Shown here piece after piece: positions 12,329 through 22,189 of a DNA stretch of 64,000 bases. The position numbers and the translations under genes are program-made. Below the pieces are notes generated by a model, which was given only the letters and a program-made list of their open reading frames with translations, searched no databases and had not been told where the DNA came from. Each line of letters starts with the position of its first letter. Position 1 is the stretch's first letter. Source of the DNA: Amphiduros pacificus (Eukaryota; Annelida; Polychaeta; Phyllodocida; Hesionidae); NCBI GenBank assembly GCA_949316495.1, contig OX439010.1, forward strand, positions 16,362,809 through 16,426,808. Reading direction: 5' to 3'.

Positions 12329-15300
12329 AAAATGAATCAAACATTTGGCCCATTGAAGGATATTATCTCAGGAAAGAAATCTCAGAATAATGAATCAAAA
12401 TCCTTATTTTTTGTTGCTGAGGCACCTTTTCTGCCACCATGTGAAGTGTGTAACGGCAAAGCCTCGGGATATCATTACGGTGCTATAACCTGTAACGCGT
12501 GTAAGGTAATTAATATATATGTGATGTAGATTAAGGTAATTAATATACATGTGATGTTCATTCAGGTAATTGATATTTTTGTGTTGATAGGTAGGTGATA
12601 TATATGTGTTGTTCATTAAGGTAATTAATATATAGGTGATGTTCATTAAGGTAATTAATATATATGTGATGTTCATTAAGGTAATTAATATATATGTGAT
12701 GTTCATTGGGGTAATTGATATATATGTGACGTTTATTAAGGTAATTAATATATGATTTTTGGAATCATAGATTTAGCTTAATTCAGCTTAATGTAGCTTG
12801 ATGTATTCAAACAAAAATTTTGATTCTGAAGATTGAATTCAATTAGTAAATCAAAATCTCGAACCATAGATTTTGTTAGAATATTTAGCAGTGTATATCA
12901 AACATGTTTAAGCTGAATTTTCAAATATATATCGATCCTACCTTCATTTTAGATATTCTTTCGTCGCAGTTTAGAAGAAAAGTATGTTTACCAATGTAAG
13001 AAGGAAGGAAAGTGTGAAATACGTCCTACAAGAAGACTTATGTGCTCTTTTTGCAGACTAAAAAAATGCCATCATATTGGCATGTCAAAAGAGGGTAAGA
13101 TATGGCAATCTTACTTGGACACAATTGATGAATGAATGTAAGATGTATGTATATCCAATCTCCAATTTACAACCGTCACAACTAAAATGCCATATATGAA
13201 CCAATTGTAAAGGAATGATTGACTAACACGTGTGAAAAATAGTATATCATGGTCTTAAACGGATTTGTTTCCATGGACAAAGTTATGCTCTTTAATTTAA
13301 TCTTTCTTTTAATCTTTCAAATACCCCATAAGTTAGCAGGAGATCATATGATTGGAGGTTTACAATCGAAGACTCTAATATTGTATCGAGTGGACTCCCC
13401 TGTATGATACTAGTAGATTGGTATTGATGTATAATATTGTTCCGGGTGGACTCCCCTGTATGCTACTGGTAGATTGGTATTGATGTATAATATTGTTCCG
13501 GGTGGACTCCCCTGTATGATACTAGTAGATTGGTATTGATGTATAATATTGTCCCGGGTGGACTCCCCTGTATGATACTAGTAGATTGGTATTTATGTAT
13601 AATATTATTCCGGGTGGACTCCCCTGTATGATACTAGTAGATTGGTATTGATGTATAATATTGTGCCGGGTGGACTCCCCTGTATGATACTAGTAGATTG
13701 GTATTGATGTATAATATTGTCCCGGGTGGACTCCCCTGTATGATACTAGTAGATTGGTATTGATGTATAATATTGTCCCGGGTGGACTCCCCTGTATGAT
13801 ACGAGTAGATTGGTATTGATGTATAATATTGTTCCGGGTGGACTCCCCTGTATGATACTAGTAGATTGGTATTGATTTATTCCTTGGTATCATAAATACA
13901 AAATACTTTTGTGGGTACTCAATATTTGTGTCAGAAAAACTGTTTTTTTTTCTTCACTAAAGATGAAAATGAACTCCTTTTTCTATACACAATTCAGGGT
14001 GTTTTAAAGGCAGATATACACTGAGCAGAAAAGCAGACTACATCAAGCTCGCCAAGGGAGAAATATTGGGGCCAGCAAAATATATCACATCCAAACCCTT
14101 GCCAAATTCCAGCTGCAGACCGATAAATGTTAATGGCAGTGCCCCTAGAACTCCAGAACAGATACAGATTTATGAAAGTATCATTAAAGGAGTGACAGAG
14201 GCGGACACTCTTAATGCTTTGGCCAGCAAGGAATTTTTGGAATCACTGCCAGAGAGAGAGGCAAAAGTCTTGGTAAGACCTCCTGATTATCATACTTTAA
14301 GCTTTTCTTTCTCTTGCTATATAATTAGAGATAGATATTTTTGTACCACGATTTAAAAATATAATATTTGGCTTTGTTCTAATAATTAATATAAATATGT
14401 GTAAAGTTTATAAAGCTGGAGGTTAGATACTCTCCACAGCAGATCCAGGATTTATACCTGGCTCTGCAAGTAAACGGCATATTCAACTCTTTGGTTGTCC
14501 ACAGAGGACACACCCAGTGCAAGCAACCAGGGCACAATGAGTAAAATATTTCATCACATGGGGTAACATGGCCAATTGGTGTCATTGTTATTATATTAAA
14601 GTGAGTACAATAAGGATTGAGATTTCAGTGACATGTATACCAAAATAGTCAGACAAAAATAGTTAGCAGGGGATGGATCATTAATCTTCAAGGGAGGAGA
14701 AGGAACAAAAATCTTAACTTTTTCTTCTTGGGCAAAGCTTATATGTCAGGCCTCACCATGAACTGACTGAATAGCATTGTAAGTGATGTAAAATCCTGAA
14801 CAAAATTATATAAATGGTTTAATCTTTCAACCAGATATTTCAAATACACTCCCCTCCCAAATTATGAATGATCCATTCTAAATTACTTTTGAACATTATG
14901 AAATAAGCATGTGCACTTGTACAGTTGTGATGTTGTGCATGAGCATGTACCATGAGCCAGCCAATTGGCCAACTGTATGGTAATTGCATGCAAATATGCA
15001 GACTAATTCTGTGCAAAGAACAACGTATTGCGGCAGAGGTAGTATTTGATTCTACCTCGCCATGCAGAGTAGAGGTTAGATGGAACTGATAAATTCTCGG
15101 CATGATGTCACATTATGTTCAATACAAACTATCAAGCATTAAACGTGTGACAGAAAAATGACATGTCATTAACACAACATGTATTACTATATCTTTAGGA
15201 GCAAAAACACTTGCTGAAGAAGAGATTTGGTATCGCACCTGTTTCGAGCGAAATGTACAGAGAGGTGTACAAGGAATCAGGTCTTGACATCGATGGAAGA

Positions 15301-15538
15301 AGAGAACAACTAAAAAGGTGTTTGCAGTGCAGTGAAGATATGTGTTTGAAATATGTGGGATTTTTAAAGTCGCTGCCAGATTTTCAACACTTTACTATGA
15401 ATGATAAGGTCAATATGACCAAATCCCAAGGTAAGCGATTGAAATATCGTTATCATTGTTAATATAAGCATACATGTTCAGCATTGCGCCACTCTTTGAA
15501 CTTTTTGTTTTATATGCCACAATGCCCTTGCGGTCCAG

Positions 15539-15573
<35 letters not shown>

Positions 15574-18500
15574 CAATTTGTATAGCGCTATATCAGACAA
15601 AGTCTGCTCCAAGCGCATTACCGAAATAGTGCTTTCTATACAGATAGGTCTTCAGTTTCTTCTTGAAGGTATCAACTGATTTACAACTTTTCACTTCAAG
15701 GGGCAGGGCATTCCAGTTTCTCAGAGCATATACCATAAAAGCCCTATCACCATATGATCTCATATTTGTCTTAGGCACCATATAGGGCCACGGCCCGTGG
15801 CTCAGTTGGTTAGAGTGCCAGCTTATTAGCACCAGTTCCTCTGTGGTGATCCAAAGGTCGTGGGTTCGAACCCCGGCTATGCCGAGATTGAACTCATGAT
15901 ACAATTTCACACATGAGCTGAGGCCCGTGCCAAAGGGTTAACCCGTTGTCCTTGTAAATCTGTGACCGGGTGGGTTGTCATGTCAAGGACCTGAGACATG
16001 ACAACTCAGTGAGGCAGCACTATATCTGCTACAAGTAGGTCTCATCACGAAATGACTGAAATAATGTTGAAAGTGATGTAAAACCCCAAACAAACAAAAA
16101 CAAATAGGCACCATATATTCATTTCTATCATTAGATCTAAGACCTAGGTCTGATTTTTTATACTCTAATAAATCAAATAGATATTTCGGGGCAAGGTCAT
16201 TTTGCACCTTCCAAGTCAATAAAGATATTTTGAAGTCAATTCTAGCTTCCACAGGCAACCAGTGTAGGTCCATGAGTTTTTGAGTGATATGATCACGTTT
16301 TTTGAGTCTGCCAACTACTCTTGCTGCAGCATTCTGTAATTTTTGCAGCTTTGCTAATTCGCATTTTGGCAAACCAGCCAGTAGGGCATTACCATAGTCA
16401 AGAGTGGAAGTAATGAAAGCATGAGCAAGTGTATTTGCCGTATTTTCATCTAAACAGTTTCTGATCTGAGCCAGGTTTTTTACATGAAAAAAACCATTTT
16501 TACACATTTTCTTAGTTGCGATTTCATGGATAGTTCACGATCAAAATTTACACCGAGGTCCCTAACTACATCAGATCTAGCAATATTTGAATCACCTACT
16601 ACAATATTACTAGGCAAATTATTTTTTCTGAATTCACAGCTTTTACCACATAAAAGCATTTCTGTTTTCTCATCATTGATTTTCATTCTGTTTTCTATTA
16701 AGAATTTCCTTACTCTTTTAATGCAATTTTCCATTTCATTACATGACCTAATGATATTTTCTTTTGATTTTGGATCTATGGAAATGTAGAGTTGTGTATC
16801 ATCAGCATAAATGATGCTTGAGACCATAATCACCGATAATATCAGCCAGAGGCTCCATATATGCTGTGAACAATAGCAGTCCCAAGACTGAGCCCTGAGG
16901 AACTCCATATTTAATATCCATATTTTCAGACCTTAAACCATCAATAGTGACACACTGTTTCCTATTTGATAAATATGACCTAAACCATTTCAGTGCATTA
17001 CCCTTGATTCCACATCTGTTTTCCAGTCTATTAAGTAGTATATCATGATCAATGGTATCAAATGCCGCTGACAAATCAAGCAATACCAGCATTACTGTAT
17101 TTCCATCATCAATATCCATTAAGATATCATTTTGTACTCTTAATAACGCAGTCTCTGTACTGTGAAACTCTTTATATGCAGACTGAAAAGCCCCTTGTAT
17201 ATCATTTCTAACTAAATGACCTACAAATTGTGTTGCTACAGCCCTCTCAATAAGTTTGGATAGATAAGCAAGATTTGAGACTGGTCTGTAATTTTTCTTT
17301 ATCAGTTCTAGACCTAATTTCTTTATGAGGGGTCTAATTATGGCCATTTTCAAGTCATCTGGCATGTTACCCATTTCAATCGATTTATTTATAATTGCTT
17401 TAATTAACGGTAACAAATGACCCAAACACTCATTTAGAAGCCATGTAGGAATTGGATCTAGCTCACATGACTTCTTTGCTGCTTCTTTGATCAACTTCCT
17501 AACATCAGCATCGTTCAATAAAGTGAAATTTTCCAGGTGAGTAGTGAACTTTTTCTGCTCTATCACAGGTTTTACATTTTTTATTTCTTTATCCATGTTA
17601 TCCCTAAGTTTCGAAATCTTTTCAAGGAAAAAATTATTAAATTCAGTAGCCAATTTACTGTTGTCATTACTCTTAGGGAAAGGGGTCTCCTCTTTCGTAT
17701 GTAGTAATTTATTCAATATTTTAAACATGGTTCCCCCATGATAATCATACCCTGTGTCATATCGTCAGGGTTCTGTGCCTTAATGTTTTCAGTCCTATTC
17801 CATGTGATTTTCCTCAGTTTTGCACCAGAAAGGTGTTGAATGTTTTTTACTGTGGAACCTTTGTTACCTATTACTGCACCCATTTTATTTGCCGGAATCT
17901 CTCTTACAACATTAACTTCTTTTTTCAATAATTCTTGAATGGTTTTTGTTATAACCAGTTCACTTGTGGGTTTCGAAAAATCTGATGAACTAGGTGCAGG
18001 TGAGATAGGTTCAACTGGAAAATCATGTAGGTCAACAGTAGTGTCAACACTAATTTTCGTTAAAAAGTCAACCAAAGCTTGTGCACCTAACTCTGTCACA
18101 CAATATCCATCATCAACCATAGTATCTGCCCTGAGAAAACGATCAAAAGCCTTCCTGAAAGTCACACTTTTAAGTTTTGCCTGATATTTTTGGTCAATTT
18201 TGAAATTTTCGATTTTTCTGTTGAAATGCGAAAATTCAGTCGAATTTATTTTGGATGGTGGCAGTGTGCTAAGAATGATGTTGGCATGAGTGTTTGCAAC
18301 CAATACATTTACAATCGTGGATATACTGTCAAAGACTTCATTCACACTAATTTTTTTCATGATGTCTTGTGCACCCAAAATGATAATTATGCAGTGAAAA
18401 TCTCTTAATGTAGAATACGTGTCCTTTTTGTTCAAGGCCTGTCTAAGTACCATTGCAGACGTACTATCGTCGCATGCAGGTACAAAAGTGTATTCCCTGT

Positions 18501-21500
18501 CTGCAGTACAAGATACAAGTCGATTGCCGTTTGTGTTTTCAGTGAGTAGCAATGACCGCCTCAGTGGCGACACCTTTAGGAGATTGATTCATTGTTAATA
18601 GCTTATTCTCATTGCGTTCATCATCCAATTTTTCAGAAATTACTGCAATATTCATATCTTTACGATATAACTCTTCACTCAGTTCATTTATTTTTAATCT
18701 GTAAAATTCAATGTCTTCAGCATTTGATTCTAACTTTATTTTTAACTGTTCATTTTCATTTTTCAGTTTTTCTATCTGCCTATCTTTTTTGGTGTTCCCA
18801 GTTGCCGCAGTGCCAGTAGTGCCAGTGTTAGGAGCAGGAGTTCCCGCCGCATTATTCGTCATACTCCTAGTACTAGCCGCCCTCTGTGGCCTTCCCTGTG
18901 GTTCATGTTGAGTCGGTTCACCACCATGCTCTGGTTCAGGGACCTGTGCCTCGTTCGTAGCCATAATGAGCTTCAAAATCAGAAATATAACAAAGTTGTT
19001 TTTAATGTTACGAAAGTAGAAATACTTGAAAACTCTATAATTGCCACCAAATTTTCTATATGGAGAAAATTTGAGAGTGGAAAACCGATTTGTTTTATTA
19101 TGATATTAATGTAAAGTAATAAGCACTTAACCCCTATATGGAGGAGTAGTAAATGCGTGAGATCTATTTAATCCTATGTGCACCAAAAATAGAACTTATA
19201 TTACCCCTATATGCAGGAGTGCAAGTAATCCTATTTGATTTTCAAAATTGACAAAAACAAGTGCGACCGTTAGATACCCTATATGGAGGGCACTATTTTA
19301 ATATCTGTTTCAAAAATATATAATAGATTTGCGAGAGAAAAGAGTTGATTTTCTATATGGAGAAAATCCAGACAATTTTCTATATGAAGAAAATCACGTA
19401 TACACACGCTACTGTATATAGATGAGAAAAAATCTACTCTCTATATGGAGAGAATAGAACTATTTAATGGAACTAATAAATAGAACAAAAACTTTTAAAA
19501 CTCCTTTATGGAGGAGTTTCAGTACCTATGATTTCTCAAGACCTCTGTATGTAGAGAATTTGAGACTTTACTATTTGATTTCAATATTAACCACTGTATA
19601 TATACTATTTTTATACTATAATATTTTATTGAAACTTACTTTTTTGGTTGACAATGATCGTGTAGATCGTCACCCGGTCACGTTTGAATCCTGGGTTACG
19701 ACGCTTTGCATAAAATCCTCAATAAAAAACTGTTTAAAATGTTAAAACCACAAAGCGTGCTCTTGTCTTCCAGCCTGTGTAATTCTTGTGATGTGTGCTT
19801 TCCACTGCTACCGGGTGACGATGATTGCCACACAGTAGTCAGGGTTTATATACTATAGCTGTTTACCTAATATGGTCACGAGAAGTGTCAGAATTGATAA
19901 ACTCACCTTGATCACCTTTAACAGTTCTGGCGTATCCAGGAATAGTTAAACTCAATATATTAATTTTATTTATGGTTGCAATATTTTCTGGTTTGTGTAT
20001 TAGCAGTCACTACTGGATACGCTATTCTAATTTGTAGAAAAGTAGACGCAGTCAGAGAGGAAACTTAATGCGGGTTCTTCGTGTACGCTAGGTATTGCGG
20101 GAGGAAATACTAAATACCTGTTTATTTTTGTTTCCGCAAGAAACTTCCAGGAAAACACAATTATATAACAGAAAATCGATCAATCGGGACCGACACTTAA
20201 TATATTGAGACCGACGATTGTATTATGATAAGTCCTAAGGAGGTTTTATACGTGCCCGGTATATATAGGTTTATATATACAATCCCACGCCGTCGTTGTT
20301 TCCGTCCTGTTCAAGTTGATTTATTGCTTAGAAGTCCAACAAAAAATTCCCAATTTTCACGAAAAGGTATATTTAGGTTGGTACTCCAGAGATTTGGTAT
20401 GATTTCCTTAAGAGAAGGTATTTTTTAAAAGGATGAACGATGATTTAGTTTCCTAGAAATCGCAGCTCCTAGAAAACACGTCCGCTCCTCCCCGCTACCC
20501 GCATATATCAGATACCTTTTGGCTGGAATGACATGACTTTCAATGAGTTTTTTTCTTTCCTGTCATTGCTCAGTCTGGCTTGCTGGCGGTATGCCTTGGT
20601 AACAATACAGGGGTAGGACCCAAAGTAACCTTTGTTAAAAAGAACTTGGCATTATATTCCGGTGGTAGGCTTCTCTTTGAAAGCTTAAATTAAAATTTAT
20701 GTTCTCCGTTTCTCTCTGTTCCGTTGACATTAAAAGCTGAATCATCATAGATATTCAATCCATTATAAGGAGATTTGCACCTAAAATCTTAATTAATTCA
20801 TTATATTTGTGCTATATATCCGAATTTATGTTACCTTTCAGTTGGATTCACATGTTGGTACACTCTATCCATCCTGCCATGTTTTAACTTGGAGGAGCAT
20901 ATCTACACTTGTGTTGGTTGTTGCCAAACGTTCACCAAAGAGGACTTTCTTAAATTCAACAATGAAGAAACTATAGAATCCTATGTTCAGACACTCAAGC
21001 AAGTGAGAGATCTGGATTTATCTCCTTCTGAAAGTGCCATGGTAAAAGGGCTAGCGTCCCTGTCATCAGGTAAAACATCATTCAAATAATCTATTAATAA
21101 ACTCATACTGCTCTCTGTTTTGTTTTTCTTCTCCAATAAAGCATAGAGGTTTAAAAATTAACATATAGTTGATCAACGTATAATATACTGACATTGATTT
21201 ATTTTGGAACTACTTCCAGACTGTGTGCGTGGGTTGGAAAGGAAGGAAGATATTGAGCGACAAGAACGTTTATATCTTGAGGCTTTGGTCTATCTGTTGG
21301 AGAAAACCCGTCCACGGGGACCGTCCATAATAGCTGGTATATTTCAATTTCTGGTCCAAATTCGAAGCAATCTTGAAGAGAGGAGACAAGATGCAGCACG
21401 ATTTCTGGAGGACTATCATGATGTCATCATAGATAATATCTCCCCTGTTGCTAGGGCAATGATGGATGACGACTTCCTGGATACGCTACTCAACTTTAAG

Positions 21501-21509
21501 ATTGAATGA
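12329..21509 (+). CDS. Nuclear receptor, complete coding region (paralogue B)
   Basis: Exons 12329-12505, 12953-13094, 13998-14272, 15199-15430, 20842-21069 and 21220-21509 join in phase to 446 codons from ATG 12332 to TGA 21507-21509. Residues 37-106 form a two-zinc-finger DNA-binding domain: C-x2-C-x13-C-x2-C, then C-x5-C-x9-C-x2-C. All eight cysteines are present. The P-box is CNACKI rather than the usual CEGCKG, followed by FFRRSL. A GRYTLSRK extension follows. The ligand-binding domain spans about residues 200-446, with FLKSLPDFQHF as the helix 3-5 signature, YTCVGC between helices 5 and 6, and ARAMMDDDF near the C-terminus. The product should be a nuclear, DNA-binding transcription factor. 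The first exon starts at an acceptor, so an upstream exon exists. The gene is a tandem paralogue of gene A; an NR1-like lineage-specific receptor is my inference. Confidence 0.93.
12503..12765. repeat. 30-bp minisatellite that copies the 5' splice site of exon 1
   Basis: The unit AAGGTAATTAATATATATGT plus GATGTTCATT is repeated about eight times. The first unit includes the true exon end AAG and its GTAATT donor at 12506. Most later units keep AAG/GTAATT, so several potential donors lie in a row. The in-frame TAG at 12527-12529 in the first unit would end translation if a later donor were used. Confidence 0.9.
13385..13885. repeat. 56-57-bp minisatellite in intron 2 of nuclear receptor B
   Basis: About 8.5 copies of a unit containing GGGTGGACTCCCCTGTATGA, TACTAGTAGATTGGTATTGA and TGTATAATATTG. 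Copies differ by only a few substitutions, so the array is recent or homogenised. Confidence 0.95.
14430..15100. repeat. Dispersed repeat, copy 1 (partner at 36785-37400)
   Basis: It shares a series of landmarks in the same order with 36785-37400: CACACCCAGT, ACATGGCCAATTGGTGTCAT, GTGACATGTATAC, a degenerate SINE tail (about 14745-14805), CAACCAGATATTTC, and CATTCTAAATTACTTTTGAA. Divergence with small indels indicates an old interspersed family. No coding capacity was seen. It lies in intron 3 of nuclear receptor B. Confidence 0.8.
15593..17728 (-). pseudogene. Broken CR1-like reverse transcriptase ORF
   Basis: 17728-16802 encodes the N-terminal part (MFKILNKLLHTKEETPFP) and palm motifs (DLSAAFDTIDHDILLNRL, VPQGSVLG). 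The YADD catalytic motif lies in another frame just downstream (about 16815), consistent with a single-base loss. 16507 to about 16110 continues with LDYGNALLAGLP and LHWLPVEARI, typical of the CR1/L2 thumb and connection. The C-terminus (RAFMVYALRNWNALPLEV) resumes at about 15770 after the SINE. The order is that of a LINE ORF2 without its endonuclease. It is a retrotransposon relic, not a host gene. Confidence 0.85.
15785..16104 (+). mobile_element. Full-length tRNA-derived SINE with 13-bp target duplication
   Basis: The 320-bp insertion is flanked by exact TAGGCACCATATA copies (15772-15784 and 16105-16117). The head resembles a tRNA, with A box TGGCTCAGTTGGTTAGAG and B box GGTTCGAACCC, the RNA polymerase III promoter elements. 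The tail reads GAAATGACTGAAATAATG, GTTGAAAGTGATGTAAAACC and an AAAC-rich end. It inserted into the LINE 3' region after that LINE had landed. Other copies or fragments are at 8757, 14745 and 24722, so the family is common in this genome. Confidence 0.95.
17713..18963 (-). pseudogene. LINE ORF1: coiled coil, SGNH-like domain, KH domain
   Basis: Starting at MATNEAQVPE (18963), the first about 140 residues have a low-complexity Ala/Thr/Gly segment, then a heptad-rich coiled coil (KDRQIEKLKNENEQLKIKL). The frame changes near 18560; the next ORF (to 17713) has an SGNH-hydrolase-like order: TENTNGNRL (block I position), IIILGAQDI (block III position), DDGYCVTELGAQALV (block V position). The canonical nucleophile Ser and catalytic His look replaced by Thr and Cys. 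A KH RNA-binding domain follows (IPANKMGAVIGNKGSTVKNI, with the GxxG loop GNKG). Esterase-like ORF1 domains are known in CR1 elements; the KH addition is what I find unusual. An RNA-binding chaperone role is inferred. Confidence 0.75.
19048..19556. repeat. Array of about nine hairpins with conserved ATATGG loop and differing stems
   Basis: Hairpins are centred near 19060, 19138, 19211, 19283, 19357, 19384, 19445, 19508 and 19549. Arms with loop: CAAATTTTCT/AGAAAATTTG (ATATGG); ACCCCT/AGGAGT twice with one mismatch (ATATGG, ATATGC); CCCT/AGGG (ATATGG); GATTTTCT/AGAAAATC (ATATGG); ATTTTCT/AGAAAAT (ATATGA); TCTCT/AGAGA (ATATGG); AAACTCCT/AGGAGTTT (TTATGG); CTCT/AGAG (GTATGT). Stem sequences change while pairing is kept, and the loop stays nearly constant. 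The array is immediately upstream of the antisense LINE ORF1, so it may be that LINE's 5' UTR, with loop CCATAT on its RNA. Confidence 0.8.
19557..20841. other. Rest of intron 4 of nuclear receptor B
   Basis: No coding signal seen. Two inverted repeats stand out: ATCGTCACCCGGT (19666-19678) with its exact complement at 19810-19822, and GCGTATCCAG (19930-19939) with its complement at 20013-20022. Part may belong to the LINE 5' region or to another unrecognised element. It ends at the acceptor TTACCTTTCAG (20831-20841). Confidence 0.5.
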
Positions 21510-22189
21510 ATGACTATAAAACACATCAACCGATAGCCAGATATGGCCAATTTTGATGAGGCCGTAATACGTTGCATCTCTGCCATATGTTGCATAAATT
21601 GTATTCAGCTTGTATTATCATGATTATAATATAGTGTCCTTCCCAAAAGTTTTAAATATTGATGTATAGGCCTGTTGAGCTTTATATTGGCATTATACTA
21701 TATGAAGACAACACATGCAGGAAATGTTTGATTTGGGTTTTTACAGTAGAATCCAGTGGATTGGGACGAGCGTGAAGTTCTTTTGATATTTGATATTTGA
21801 TATTTGATATTTGACGTTTTTTTCAAAAGGTGTCAACAAGTATGTATTAGTGTAACCTTTTGGGACATGGTGAAAAAAGTTATGTAAAAGGATATATATC
21901 CTGTCAAAAACGGGTATATCCCTTTTCCGGTGACAAATGAATTTTTCAGTATGATTAATGGCCTTCTCAACCTTGTAGCACAGTCTTAATCATTTATTAT
22001 CAATATATTAATGGAGAATAACTGTATACACCTTCATACTCTTCTGGTAATTGGGTAGAAACGTTATGTAATAGGATATATATCCTGTAAAACATGGAAA
22101 TATACCTTTATCTATGACAGTCATATTTTTTTGCATGTTAATGATTCCCAAGCATTGTTGCACAGTCTTCGCAATCATGGATATACTAA

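Larger units (their letters stand above)
15540..18976 (-). mobile_element. CR1-like LINE in intron 4 of nuclear receptor B, with nested SINE
   Basis: The element is antisense to the host gene. On its own strand it runs from an ORF1 start at 18963 to a 3' end reading GCGCTATACAAATTG followed by (TTA)n at 15540-15572. It holds a coiled-coil/SGNH-like/KH ORF1 and a reverse transcriptase of the CR1/L2 style (YRPVSNL, DLSAAFDTIDH, YGVPQGSVLG, YADDTQLY). The apurinic endonuclease expected between KH and reverse transcriptase is absent, which suggests an internal deletion near 17720. The frame also shifts in three or more places, so the copy is inactive. A 320-bp SINE interrupts its 3' part. The 5' boundary is uncertain and may extend into the hairpin region at 19048-19556. 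Confidence 0.85.

Noticed and set aside
15785-15880. tRNA gene
   Set aside because: A and B boxes are present but the sequence is the head of a 320-bp SINE with a target duplication and does not end as a tRNA.
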